Source of the DNA: Methylomusa anaerophila
GTDB taxonomy: Bacteria > Bacillota > Negativicutes > Sporomusales > Sporomusaceae
Assembly: GCF_003966895.1 (NCBI RefSeq)
Contig: NZ_AP018449.1
Location: forward strand, 2,559,501-2,623,500
Direction of reading: 5' to 3'
Length of the DNA: 64,000 nt
Under the pieces are notes generated by a model. The model had not been told where the DNA came from and did not search any database. It worked only from the letters and a program-made list of their open reading frames with translations. This document shows positions 17,671 through 25,322 of this stretch, in pieces (positions within the stretch are counted from its first letter, which is position 1; the number at the start of each line of letters is the position of its first letter). Made by a program: the position numbers and the translations under genes.

Positions 17671-17702
17671 TCAAACGCCCCTGCGGGAACAGGAGCGTTT
17701 GA
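17671..17702 (+). terminator. hairpin after the ABC-F gene
   Basis: TCAAACGC pairs with GCGTTTGA and CCTG with CAGG around CGGGAA, with one offset base on each side. The T content after it is weak (ACTTTGG), so termination may be partial. Confidence 0.5.
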
Positions 17703-17718
17703 CTTTGGAATAGGGAGG

Positions 17719-17811
17719 TTATCTCAGCCAGATAACTACTTGTGCTGGTTTAAGTAAGATTATCGCCAGAGCGATAATCAACCAGACAAGTATCCGTGGA
17801 GAAATCCACAT
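17719..17811 (-). CDS. 30-residue single-pass membrane protein
   Basis: AGGAGGTG with a six-base gap precedes ATG at 17811. The product is 30 residues with one hydrophobic helix flanked by charges: MWISPRILVWLIIALAIILL, then KPAQVVIWLR. The strong ribosome site and clean helix argue that it is a real small gene. The function is unknown. It faces away from the ABC-F gene. Confidence 0.6.
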   Translation of the reverse strand: MWISPRILVWLIIALAIILLKPAQVVIWLR

Positions 17812-17876
17812 GAATTTCACCTCCTCTATTCGTTTTGGGACAGAGTTCGTGGCTCTGTCCTTTAAACATTATAAAC

Positions 17877-17929
17877 ATACATAAATGGAAAAACCGGCCT
17901 AATGCAGGCCGGTTTTTCCATTTATGTAT
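17877..17929. terminator. strong bidirectional terminator
   Basis: Arms 17877-17900 and 17906-17929 form a perfect 24-bp inverted repeat with a five-base loop. The GC-rich core GGAAAAACCGGCCT is flanked by A and T runs on both sides. It isolates the 30-residue gene from the region downstream. Confidence 0.7.
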
Positions 17930-18043
17930 CCAGGCTTTTTCTTGGCGTTCCTGGCAGATTCTCGGCACGATTGGCGGTTGGAAAATTTCCAGTGTGTCGG
18001 CATATCTCCATGGTAAAAAAAGCTGCGGCAGGCATGGGCTTGA

Positions 18044-18163
18044 AATAAAAACAGACCAAGTTACAGCGACGGGACTATCGACTTGCCGTAACTTGGGCCT
18101 TTGTTCTTTTTTCGCCGGAATGGTACGGTTAATGCGGCGCTAATTTACGAAGGACCGGTTCTT
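18044..18163 (+). ncRNA. structured leader-like repeat, copy 1
   Basis: About 120 bases match the segment at 18915-19034, almost without gaps. A stem CCAAGTTAC/GTAACTTGG encloses a conserved ACTATCGACTTGCC loop and is followed by TTCTTTTTTC, like an attenuator. In copy 2 the stem is GGCCAAGTG/CACTTGGCC, so pairing is kept although bases differ. No gene follows copy 1 on this strand; the next gene is a minus-strand coiled-coil gene. I do not recognise a known riboswitch. Confidence 0.5.
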
Positions 18164-18184
18164 TGGTTTTCTAATGCCAAGATG

Positions 18185-18622
18185 TTATTTTGCAAGTTTT
18201 ATAATAGCAGTATCATGTTCGGCAGTCTTACGGACAATGAAATTGACGTCCAGTTGAAGAGTCTCAACTTTTTCATTAAGACTATTCAATTTGCCTTCGA
18301 TTTTGTTTACTGTAGTTCCTAATGAATGAAGCTGAGCGTTAAATTCTTCTTGGTTATGCTGGAGTGCTTTAACAATTTGATTCGTTTCAGAAAGTTGTCC
18401 TTCCACATTATCAAGCCGGTTATCTATATTATCAAGCCGGTTATCCATATTATCAAGCCGGTTATCCATATTATCAAGTCGGCTATCTATATTATCAAGT
18501 CGGTTATCCACATTATCAAGTCGGCTATCTATATTATCAAGTCGATTATCTATTGAGTCTAATCGGCCGCTGATCTTACCTATCTGGTCAATCACTTGTT
18601 TTTGAAATTCTTCGTTAGTCAT
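18185..18622 (-). CDS. coiled-coil protein built from heptad repeats (copy 3)
   Basis: The 145-residue protein begins MTNEEFQKQVIDQIGKISGR. It continues with about nine heptads of the type NRLDNID/SRLDNMD, encoded by a 21-bp tandem repeat at about 18409-18555, and ends in KTAEHDTAIIKLAK. AGAGGTGA precedes the ATG. The gene lies between the two copies of the 120-base leader repeat. It shares its ends with copies 1 and 2, while its repeat unit is different. The function is unknown. Confidence 0.8.
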   Translation of the reverse strand: MTNEEFQKQVIDQIGKISGRLDSIDNRLDNIDSRLDNVDNRLDNIDSRLDNMDNRLDNMDNRLDNIDNRLDNVEGQLSETNQIVKALQHNQEEFNAQLHSLGTTVNKIEGKLNSLNEKVETLQLDVNFIVRKTAEHDTAIIKLAK

Positions 18623-18729
18623 AGTTTCATTTCACCTCTAATAATTATTGCAATACCCTCCTGAGATTCAATCGGGCAGACTTTTAAAGGAATATCCACA
18701 CTATCATCCGCCAGATAAACATTTGTCAT
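18619..18729 (-). CDS. possible short gene upstream of coiled-coil copy 3
   Basis: A 36-codon frame (MTNVYLADDSVDIPLKVCPI, then ESQEGIAIIIRGEMKL) ends in an ATGA overlap with the coiled-coil start, a sign of coupled translation. Its ribosome site is not obvious. An inverted repeat (TTGTCATA/TATGACAA) covers the region just ahead of its ATG. It may be a small gene or the tail of a lost one. Confidence 0.3.
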   Translation of the reverse strand: MTNVYLADDSVDIPLKVCPIESQEGIAIIIRGEMKL

Positions 18730-18914
18730 ATAGCTATGACAATATTTTACACTATAGAAGACGAAAAAAACAGGCCTATTTTTATAGTAGGATAAAAAAT
18801 ATTTTTGTAAGCGCTTGTCGATCATAAATATTTTCTTTGGCTTTAAATAATTGTATATGTTGCTGCTGCGGCATTTGCGAAATGACACGACGTAATTCAG
18901 CCGGATCGTTATCG

Positions 18915-19034
18915 GAATAAAACCAGGCCAAGTGGCGACAACGAGACTATCGACTTGCCGTCACTTGGCCTTTGTTCTTTTTTCGCCGGAATGGTACGGT
19001 TAAGGCGGCGCTAATTTACGAAGGACCGGTTCTT
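18915..19034 (+). ncRNA. structured leader-like repeat, copy 2 (before the sigma gene)
   Basis: This copy ends 18 bases before the sigma-like gene and so is positioned as its 5' leader. The stem GGCCAAGTG/CACTTGGCC is followed by TTCTTTTTTC and a second conserved block (GGTACGGTTAAGGCGGCGC, AAGGACCGGTTCTT). The base-paired stem differs from copy 1 with pairing kept. A cis-regulatory RNA or attenuator is plausible. Confidence 0.5.
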
Positions 19035-19052
19035 CACCCAGGGTGAGGAAGA

Positions 19053-19653
19053 ATGGATTTGCATACATTGGTTATTACGGCCCAGCAAGATACGGACGCT
19101 GGGAGCTCAATGGCGGAAATATGCCGCCGGTTTACCGGGCTGGTCAAAAAACATGCCTATCAGCCGCATCTGAAAGGACTTCATGAAGACGCCATGGGGG
19201 AAGGGTGGTTAGCTGTAGTTCAGGCTGTCCGTAGTTTCCAACCTGCGGCCGGAGTGCCTGTTGCGGGATATATAGAAAGCCGGGTTAAATTCGCCGTCTG
19301 GAATCTGTTCAAGCGGGAGCGCCGCCGGTGGGAGCGGGAAATGTCCCTGAACGGCGGCGGGGACGATGACGAAGGCGGCGCATTGCCCCTCCTGAATCTA
19401 TTGGCGGCAGATGCGGATGTGCCGGCGGCAGTGGAAGCCAAGCTAAACGCGGTCAAGGTGAGACAGGCACTGAGCGGCCTGCCGGAAAAAACAGCGGCTG
19501 GCTTTGACCCGGACATTGCTGACGGATCAACGTTTGAAAGATGTGGCCGGTGAACTGGGCGTGTCGGTTCAGGCAATTCATAATCTGCGGCAGCGGGGGC
19601 TGGCCCGTTTAAAAAAATCCCTCGCGGGAATGTATGAAAGCGAGAGGGGGTGA
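19053..19653 (+). pseudogene. sigma-70-family factor with a frameshift in an A6 run
   Basis: The frame from 19053 encodes sigma region 2 (FTGLVKKHAYQPHLKGLHED, later AGYIESRVKFAVWNLFKRER). After LSGLPEK the frame goes wrong and stops at 19553. Removing one base from the A6 run at 19486-19491 restores QRLALTRTLLTDQRLKDVAG followed by a region 4 helix-turn-helix (ELGVSVQAIHNLRQRGLARL), ending at 19653. The full product would be about 199 residues. It heads a cassette with DUF1659, DUF2922 and YvrJ genes. The frameshift may be a mutation or a sequencing error. Confidence 0.75.
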
Positions 19654-19658
19654 GTTTG

Positions 19659-19883
19659 ATGGCAATAGTAAAAGTACCGCAGACCGGCAAGTTGCTGATT
19701 AAGGTGCAGACCGGGCTGAACACCGCCGGTAATCCTGTTTATCGGCAGCGTACTTTCGCCAATGTGAAGGCGGGAGTGAGCGACGACGATTTATTCGCAA
19801 TCGGTCAAGGACTGGGAAGTCTTCAGCAGCATACCGTGAGTGACATTACCCGCGTGGATGCCGGCAATCTCGTTGACCAGTAA
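19659..19883 (+). CDS. DUF1659 family protein
   Basis: The 74-residue protein begins MAIVKVPQTGKLLIKVQTGL. It fits the small DUF1659 family, found with DUF2922 and YvrJ genes in Firmicutes. GAGAGGGGG lies eight bases before the ATG at 19659. An upstream GTG (19650) overlaps the sigma-gene stop. The function is unknown; the predicted structure is beta-strand rich. Confidence 0.8.
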   Translation: MAIVKVPQTGKLLIKVQTGLNTAGNPVYRQRTFANVKAGVSDDDLFAIGQGLGSLQQHTVSDITRVDAGNLVDQ

Positions 19884-19926
19884 TTTTTGCACCGGCAATG
19901 ACTTGAAGGAGAGGAGGTAAAAAACT

Positions 19927-20139
19927 ATGGCGAAAACCCTGGAACTTGTTTTCCGCAACGCGGCAGGCAAAGAAGTGGTACTGAGCCTGCCTGACCCCAA
20001 GGATGGCCTGACCTTAGCCGAAGCTCGAACTGTAATGAACGACATCGTCAGTAAAAACATTTTTTCGGTCAAAGGGGTTGACCTGGTAGAGGATGCGGAG
20101 GCTCGCGTCCGCACCAGTGATACCGTTGAATTGGTATAA
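19927..20139 (+). CDS. DUF2922 family protein
   Basis: The 70-residue protein begins MAKTLELVFRNAAGKEVVLS and matches the DUF2922 pattern (LxFxNxxGKxxxLSxxxPKxxLT). It starts after a double ribosome site (GGAGAGGAGG). It belongs to the same cassette as the sigma, DUF1659 and YvrJ genes, and its function is not known. Confidence 0.85.
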   Translation: MAKTLELVFRNAAGKEVVLSLPDPKDGLTLAEARTVMNDIVSKNIFSVKGVDLVEDAEARVRTSDTVELV

Positions 20140-20150
20140 GGTGATGAAGG

Positions 20151-20294
20151 ATGGAACAACTGCTAAGCTATATGTCCGGCTATGGTTTTCCGATGGTGGT
20201 AGCCGCGTTTCTGCTGGTACGCATGGAAGGGCGATTGGAAAAGCTTACTGCCAGTATTAGCGATCTGACGAAAATTATAACGGAACGCCTGTAA
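20151..20294 (+). CDS. YvrJ family small membrane protein
   Basis: The 47-residue protein MEQLLSYMSGYGFPMVVAAF-LLVRMEGRLEKLTASIS... has one hydrophobic helix and a charged C-terminus, typical of the YvrJ family. In Bacillus subtilis yvrJ lies by the yvrI sigma-factor locus, which fits the sigma-like gene here. The start follows AAGGTGATGAAGG. Confidence 0.85.
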   Translation: MEQLLSYMSGYGFPMVVAAFLLVRMEGRLEKLTASISDLTKIITERL

Positions 20295-20296
20295 AG

Positions 20297-20340
20297 AAAA
20301 AAACTGTCATGCCCTTATCAGCAGGGTATGGCAGTTTTTC
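20297..20340. terminator. terminator after the YvrJ cassette
   Basis: AAAACTGTCATGCCC pairs with GGGTATGGCAGTTTT (one G-T pair and one mismatch) around a nine-base loop, followed by TTTCTTTTG. A-rich bases on the other side make it usable from both strands. Confidence 0.8.
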
Positions 20341-20359
20341 TTTTGCTGTTATAAAATAA

Positions 20360-20503
20360 TTACCGGACCAGATGAACCAATGCGGTAGTGATATACAGTA
20401 TTGATGATAACAACGCAGCATGGAAAATGTAGCCTGACTTACGCGAAGGGCGCATGACCGCGCGCCGGCGATAATAGTGATAAGTATACATATACTCTTC
20501 CAT
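20360..20503 (-). CDS. 47-residue basic membrane protein
   Basis: GAGGAAGGG with a gap of about eight bases precedes ATG at 20503. The product starts with a Tyr/Arg-rich segment (MEEYMYTYHYYRRRAVMRPS) and ends in a hydrophobic helix (GYIFHAALLSSILYITTALV). The positive-inside rule predicts a cytoplasmic N-terminus. I recognise no family. It is convergent with the YvrJ cassette across the terminator. Confidence 0.5.
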   Translation of the reverse strand: MEEYMYTYHYYRRRAVMRPSRKSGYIFHAALLSSILYITTALVHLVR

Positions 20504-20735
20504 TTCGACAACCCTTCCTCACATTTTGTAAATTTATGTAACTAATACTGCATTTTTGTTAAAAACTCCTGCGGACTAAGGTCCTGACTATATAGGAATT
20601 TCGAAGGATTTTTAAATATCACTTCGAATTTATATTAGCAAGCCAAGCAAAACTTATCTAGTCGATAAATGTTAATTCTGTATTAATTTTGTAAATTATT
20701 GTCTTGCAAATTTAGAGAGAATCGGAAGTGACGAC

Positions 20736-22952
20736 TTGGGAACTGAAGAGAAACCGGCGGCAGAACAAACCAATATGTTTGACGCGGTGGACAAGTCGCT
20801 GGAAGGTATTGTGGACAGCATCACCTTCCAGAGCGGGGACGGCAGTTTCACCGTATTTCGCTTGCGGCCCGGCGGACAGGAGCGGGGGACAGTCGCGGTC
20901 GTCGGCAAGTTTCCTGCGCCGCTGATGGGAGAACAAGTGATTCTCGCCGGCCAATGGGTGGAACACCTGCGCTTCGGGCGGCAGTTCAAAGCTGATACGT
21001 ACCGGCGGATAGCTCCTACCAGCGAAAAAGGCATAGAACGTTTTTTGGCTTCCGGCGCCGTCAAGGGTGTGGGCGCGGCGATGGCGGCCCGGCTGGTGAA
21101 ACATTTTGGGGCCAAAACCCTGGAAGTTATTGAATTTTTCCCTCAGCGCCTGGTGGAGATCGAAGGAATTGGCAGCAAAAAAGCGGACATGATCCACAAG
21201 TCGTATACCGACCAGGCCGAGCTGCGGGAAGTTATGCTGTTTCTGGAAATGAACGGCGTTTCCGGCGCATACGCTGCCAAAATTTATGCCTGTTATGACG
21301 CCGACGCCATTGCCGTGCTGCAATCAGACCCGTATCGAATGGCGGAAGAAGTGTCCGGTATCGGCTTTCGTATCGCCGATCAGATCGCCGGCGCCCTGGG
21401 GTTTTCACGCGATCACCCGTCCCGGCTGGCCGCCGGCGTCCAGTATGCCCTGCTGCAAATCGCCCAGGCCGGCCACTGCTGTGTGCCGGAAGAGATGCTG
21501 ACGCAAGAGACGGCAAAACTCCTTGGCCTTGATTCGGCTGAAGTGGCTGCGGTTGTCGGCACTCTTATTAAGCAAGGGAAACTGCGTACCGAAGATTTCC
21601 ACGGGATGCTCCTGGTGTACCCAACCTATTTGTACCGGGCCGAAAGATACGTTGCCCAGCGGCTGCTGGAGCTTAAGAAAAAAGTTGCCGCAATTAACGA
21701 CAAAGATTTTGCCGCCCTGGTAGCCGCCTGGGAGGCCGACTCCTCCCTTAGGCTGGCCGGCGCCCAGCGTAACGCGCTGGTAGCTGCTTTGGAACATGGC
21801 ATACTGGTCTTGACAGGAGGGCCCGGCACAGGGAAAACCACCACCGTACGAGGAATTCTGAAGTTGCTTCAGGATCAGGGGCTTAAAATCGTCTTGGGCG
21901 CTCCCACCGGGCGGGCGGCTAAACGGTTAAGTGAAACAACGGGGCGGGAGGCCATGACCATTCATCGCCTGCTGGAAGCGGGCGGCGGCGGTGAAGAAGA
22001 TCCTCTGTTTGCCCGCAATGAGGACAATCCGTTGGACGCCGCCGCTGTTATTATTGATGAGACTTCCATGATGGATATTACCCTGATGAGCCATTTTTTG
22101 CGGGCGTTGCCGGACGGATGCCGGGTCATTCTGGTGGGTGACGTGGATCAGCTGCCGGCGGTTGGGCCGGGTTCGGTATTAAAGGATATTATCCGTTCAG
22201 GTGTCATTTCCGTGGTCAAACTTACTGAAGTTTTCCGGCAAACAGGCGAGAGTATGATTGTTTTAAATGCCCACCGCATCAACCGGGGCTATATTCCGGA
22301 TTGCAAAAGCAGTCTGGATTTCCAGTTTCGCGAAATTGACGAAGGGGCGGCAGTCGCCGACGCCATTGTTGAACTTTGCCGGTCGGAGCTGGCAAAGGAA
22401 GGGTTTGACGTTCAACGGGAAGTACAGGTTCTTTCCCCCATGCACAAGCAGGTTTGTGGCGTTGAAAACCTTAATAAACTGCTGCAGGCGGCGTTAAACC
22501 CCCATACGGAGAACAAGGCCGCCATTATCGGCGTGAATCAGTTGTTCCGGGAAGGGGATAAAGTAATGCAAACCCGCAATAATTATATCAAGCGGGTGTT
22601 CAACGGCGATATCGGCTTCATTTTAGCCATCGAGGAAGGAAAAGTCATTGTCCGTTACCCGGATGATGATGTGGTATATGACCGGGGTGAGCACGATGAA
22701 CTTACCCTGGCCTACGCCATGAGCGTACACAAAAGCCAGGGCAGTGAATATCCGGTGGTTATTATGCCCTTAACCCCGGGGCATCACATCATGCTGCAGC
22801 GCAATCTTTTGTATACCGCCATCACCCGGGCCAGGGAACGGGTTATTTTGCTGGGGACGCGGGCCGCGTTACAGACGGCTGTCGGCAATGACCGTACCCG
22901 CAGACGCTATTCCCTTCTGGCTGAGCGGATTCGGGGAGAAGGATTATGCTAG
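20736..22952 (+). CDS. recD2: ATP-dependent DNA helicase RecD2
   Basis: A TTG start after GGAAGTG gives 738 residues, the size of RecD2 proteins that act without RecBC. The order is an N-terminal domain with helix-hairpin-helix segments (LVEIEGIGSKKADMI), Walker A GGPGTGKTT near residue 362, motif II DETSMMD, motif III VGDVDQLPAVGPGSVLKDI, and C-terminal VHKSQGSEYP and LLYTAITRAR. It unwinds DNA 5' to 3' and works in recombination and repair. It overlaps comFC by seven bases. Confidence 0.93.
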   Translation: MGTEEKPAAEQTNMFDAVDKSLEGIVDSITFQSGDGSFTVFRLRPGGQERGTVAVVGKFPAPLMGEQVILAGQWVEHLRFGRQFKADTYRRIAPTSEKGIERFLASGAVKGVGAAMAARLVKHFGAKTLEVIEFFPQRLVEIEGIGSKKADMIHKSYTDQAELREVMLFLEMNGVSGAYAAKIYACYDADAIAVLQSDPYRMAEEVSGIGFRIADQIAGALGFSRDHPSRLAAGVQYALLQIAQAGHCCVPEEMLTQETAKLLGLDSAEVAAVVGTLIKQGKLRTEDFHGMLLVYPTYLYRAERYVAQRLLELKKKVAAINDKDFAALVAAWEADSSLRLAGAQRNALVAALEHGILVLTGGPGTGKTTTVRGILKLLQDQGLKIVLGAPTGRAAKRLSETTGREAMTIHRLLEAGGGGEEDPLFARNEDNPLDAAAVIIDETSMMDITLMSHFLRALPDGCRVILVGDVDQLPAVGPGSVLKDIIRSGVISVVKLTEVFRQTGESMIVLNAHRINRGYIPDCKSSLDFQFREIDEGAAVADAIVELCRSELAKEGFDVQREVQVLSPMHKQVCGVENLNKLLQAALNPHTENKAAIIGVNQLFREGDKVMQTRNNYIKRVFNGDIGFILAIEEGKVIVRYPDDDVVYDRGEHDELTLAYAMSVHKSQGSEYPVVIMPLTPGHHIMLQRNLLYTAITRARERVILLGTRAALQTAVGNDRTRRRYSLLAERIRGEGLC

Positions 22953-23608
22953 GCGGCTGGCTGAACGCTGTTTTGGACATTCTTTTTCCGCCCCGCTGTC
23001 CGGCCTGCCGGCAATGGGTCGGGATTCACGGCGCGTGGTGCGCCCGGTGTTTTGGCGAATTAATGTCCGTAAGACAGATCCCGCTGGCGGAACATCGCCT
23101 GAAATATCTTGACGAATGCCTGGTACTGAGCGATTATACCGGACCGCTGCAGCGTCTTATCCGGGACATGAAATTTCGCAGCTTAAAGCAGCATGCCCCC
23201 AGTCTGACCTATGTGGTGGAACAGGGGATGAAGGAGCGCAGCGGGGGGATGCAGGCGCGCAGTGTCATACCGGTTCCCCTCAGCAGGCAACGGCTGAAAG
23301 AACGGGGTTTTAATCAAACCGAGGCAATATTTAAACCATGGGCCGCCAAGCAGGGATTAAACTGGCTGGACGGCCTGGAACGAATACGCCTGACTGCCCC
23401 GCAATGGGAACTGAACCTCACCGAACGCCGCAAAAATATAAAAGGCGCGTTTCGCGTAACGCGCCCCGAGGACGTAAAAGGCCACTGCATTCTCTTGGTC
23501 GACGATATCTTCACCACCGGCATCACCCTGGACGAGTGCGCCAAAGTCCTAAAACAAGCCGGCGCCGTTAAAGTAAAAGCCCTAACCCTAGCCAGCGGCG
23601 CAAGATAG
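22946..23608 (+). CDS. comFC: ComF family phosphoribosyltransferase-like protein
   Basis: The 220-residue protein has an N-terminal zinc site (CPAC...CARC) and a C-terminal PRPP loop (ILLVDDIFTTGITLDE). The middle carries VIPVPLSRQRLKERGFNQ, the ComF hallmark. ComFC is needed for uptake of transforming DNA in competent bacteria. Overlap with recD2 suggests one transcript joining DNA processing genes. Confidence 0.92.
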   Translation: MLGGWLNAVLDILFPPRCPACRQWVGIHGAWCARCFGELMSVRQIPLAEHRLKYLDECLVLSDYTGPLQRLIRDMKFRSLKQHAPSLTYVVEQGMKERSGGMQARSVIPVPLSRQRLKERGFNQTEAIFKPWAAKQGLNWLDGLERIRLTAPQWELNLTERRKNIKGAFRVTRPEDVKGHCILLVDDIFTTGITLDECAKVLKQAGAVKVKALTLASGAR

Positions 23609-23777
23609 AGACTATTGAAAAATCCTCGCGCCCCTTCGGTTTGACTGTATTAGCCGGAAAGTGTTCAGCTTACTATGTTCCTATGACGACAAACGTAAGA
23701 TATACAACAGACACCTACATTTTCTTAAACAGCCTCATTATCCCTAACCGTATCGTGCTCAAATCATCAAATGCCAC

Positions 23778-23970
23778 GAACTGCTTAGAAACTGTTAGAT
23801 ACCGTTGCATATGAAAAAAACTTATTGTAATGATATTTGCTAATTACAGTTCGAACTATCATAGTCAGACCGTCTAGGCGTGATGAGGACCGGAACGCAA
23901 GCGTACTGGTTGTACGCTGGAGTGAGGACCGCAGGAACAACGAAGCAGATGACGGTTTCTAAGCAGTTCC
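23778..23970. mobile_element. small terminal-inverted-repeat element, copy 1
   Basis: GAACTGCTTAGAAAC at the left end is the complement of GTTTCTAAGCAGTTC at the right end. The inside holds a hairpin GCGTAC-tggtt-GTACGC and no reading frame. Related copies lie at 53836-54065 and 56557-56690. It fills most of the comFC to HD-GYP gap; the left part of that gap (23609-23777) shows nothing else. It looks like a MITE-like element. Confidence 0.65.
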
Positions 23971-23989
23971 CCATCTTAATAGGCAGCCA

Positions 23990-24592
23990 CTACCCCAATG
24001 CATCGACAAAAGCTTTCACCACATCAGGATCAAAAGCCATGCCGGACAGGCTGAACAGCTCCTGTGCCGCTTCATCCCGCGTTTTTACCCAAAAGTGAGT
24101 GCAAGGATTGATAAACCGGTCATAGTAATTGGTTACGGCGATGATTCTGGCCCCGAGAGGAATATTAACCCCTTTCAGTCTTTTCGGATATCCTTTGCCG
24201 TCAAAACGCTCATGATGATGCCGGATATAGGGAATAAGCTCCTGACAGCAGGAGATATTTTCCAACATGGCGCTGCCGGCATTGCAATGATTCTTAAATA
24301 CGCTCATTTCGCGGGTGGAGAGGTAAGGCATTTTAGCCAGTATCGCATTGGGAACGGTCAAATGCCCCAGGTCATGCAGCAGCGCAGCCAAACGGATCCG
24401 CTCAATTTCCTCTGGGGACAGACGCATCTTGGCAGCCACACTGACAGAATAATTGGCCACCTGCTGACTATGGAGAAATAATTTGAAGTTTTTCAGTTCG
24501 ATGAGATGCAATAGGCTTGCAATTATACTGTTTGACGCTTCCCCGCCGTCGGGATAAACGTCCGGGTCTTCCATAAGTGTCAACATATACAT
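23990..24592 (-). CDS. HD-GYP domain protein (probable cyclic-di-GMP phosphodiesterase)
   Basis: The 200-residue protein is essentially a lone HD-GYP domain: LLHDLGHL gives the HD pair, HHERFDGKGYP the GYP signature, and further His residues (H in FKNHCNAG, HH in IRHHHE) match metal ligands. It should hydrolyse cyclic-di-GMP in the cytoplasm. It has no receiver or membrane part. AAAGG lies nine bases before the ATG. Its place before the flagellar locus suits a motility role. The leader contains a 9-bp tandem repeat. Confidence 0.88.
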   Translation of the reverse strand: MYMLTLMEDPDVYPDGGEASNSIIASLLHLIELKNFKLFLHSQQVANYSVSVAAKMRLSPEEIERIRLAALLHDLGHLTVPNAILAKMPYLSTREMSVFKNHCNAGSAMLENISCCQELIPYIRHHHERFDGKGYPKRLKGVNIPLGARIIAVTNYYDRFINPCTHFWVKTRDEAAQELFSLSGMAFDPDVVKAFVDALG

Positions 24593-24610
24593 GACAAGCT
24601 GCCTTTCATC

Positions 24611-24646
24611 TTAAAGTTGTTAAAGTTGTTAAAGTTGTTAAAGTTG
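24611..24646. repeat. 9-bp tandem repeat in the HD-GYP leader
   Basis: TTAAAGTTG is repeated four times head to tail (24611-24646), 19-54 bases upstream of the HD-GYP start. Copy number could change by slippage and alter expression. Confidence 0.7.
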
Positions 24647-24820
24647 ATAAAATCAAGGGCCGTAATTAGAGCAAGTATATAATTTGCTAAAATTCAACAT
24701 AATCCTGCATATAAACAGCAAAAACGCCATTTTTTACAAAAAATGAGACAAAAGCCCTAGGACAAATATTACCTTTTATTATAGAATGTAATCAGACAAG
24801 TGTCAAAGGAGGACTATGGC

Positions 24821-25243
24821 ATGGAACTGGCGAATTGCCCCGAATGCGGCAAGGTGTACCTGGAAAACTCATACAAAATGTGCCCTGACTGTTACCATCA
24901 GGAAGAGGAGGATGCGGAGAAAGTCGTCGAATATTTACGGGATAAAAATAAAGCAACCATTGACGAAATACACAAAGCAACAGGCGTCAAGCATAAGATA
25001 ATCCTGCATTTGTTGCGGCGCGGCCGCATTGTCGGGGAAATCCTTTACCCCTGTGAGAGTTGCGGCGAATTAATCAGCAGCGGGCGGATCTGCTATGAAT
25101 GCAGTAAAAGCCTCATGGACCAATTAGATGTATGGAAGCAAAAGGAAGAAAAAAGCAAGAAGGACGGAATTTCCCACCAAGAGTATTCGCGCATGTATGG
25201 AAATCTTAACAACCCGAAAAAAGAGATTGAAAAAAAGTTTTAA
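24821..25243 (+). CDS. flagellar operon zinc-ribbon protein (YvyF/TIGR03826 type)
   Basis: ATG at 24821 follows AAAGGAGG and gives 140 residues. Two Cys pairs bracket the N-terminus (CPECGKVYLENSYKMCPDC). A helix-turn-helix-like middle (ATIDEIHKATGVKHKIILHL) follows, and a second four-Cys cluster (CESCGELISSGRICYEC) comes after it. This matches the YvyF family, found just before flgM in Firmicutes. It may be a small regulator of flagellar genes. Confidence 0.85.
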   Translation: MELANCPECGKVYLENSYKMCPDCYHQEEEDAEKVVEYLRDKNKATIDEIHKATGVKHKIILHLLRRGRIVGEILYPCESCGELISSGRICYECSKSLMDQLDVWKQKEEKSKKDGISHQEYSRMYGNLNNPKKEIEKKF

Positions 25244-25253
25244 AAAGTTTTAA

Positions 25254-25281
25254 ACGGGGATTAATATCCCTGTATTTTTTT
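25254..25281 (+). terminator. terminator after the YvyF-type gene
   Basis: ACGGGGAT and ATCCCTGT pair around a short loop and are followed by eight T. The T run overlaps the spacer and -10 region of a possible flagellar promoter. Confidence 0.55.
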
Positions 25282-25288
25282 TCGATAA
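25262..25288 (+). promoter_or_regulatory. candidate sigma-28 (SigD) promoter for flgM
   Basis: TAATATCC, an 11-base spacer and TTCGATAA resemble TAAAGTTT-N11-GCCGATAA. The same TTCGATAAT box precedes flaG. The -35 match is weak. The flgM start lies 35 bases downstream. Confidence 0.4.
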
Positions 25289-25322
25289 TAATAGTGAGAT
25301 TTTCCTCAAGAGGTGCGAGTTT

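Noticed and set aside
19486..19494. Programmed -1 frameshift on the A6-C run of the sigma gene
   Set aside because: A -1 shift leads to a quick stop. Only +1 (or one base less) restores region 4, and no stimulatory element is seen.
20275..20511. 78-residue minus-strand reading frame over the terminator after YvrJ
   Set aside because: It runs through a clear terminator. A different frame (20360-20503) has the ribosome site and a plausible membrane helix.
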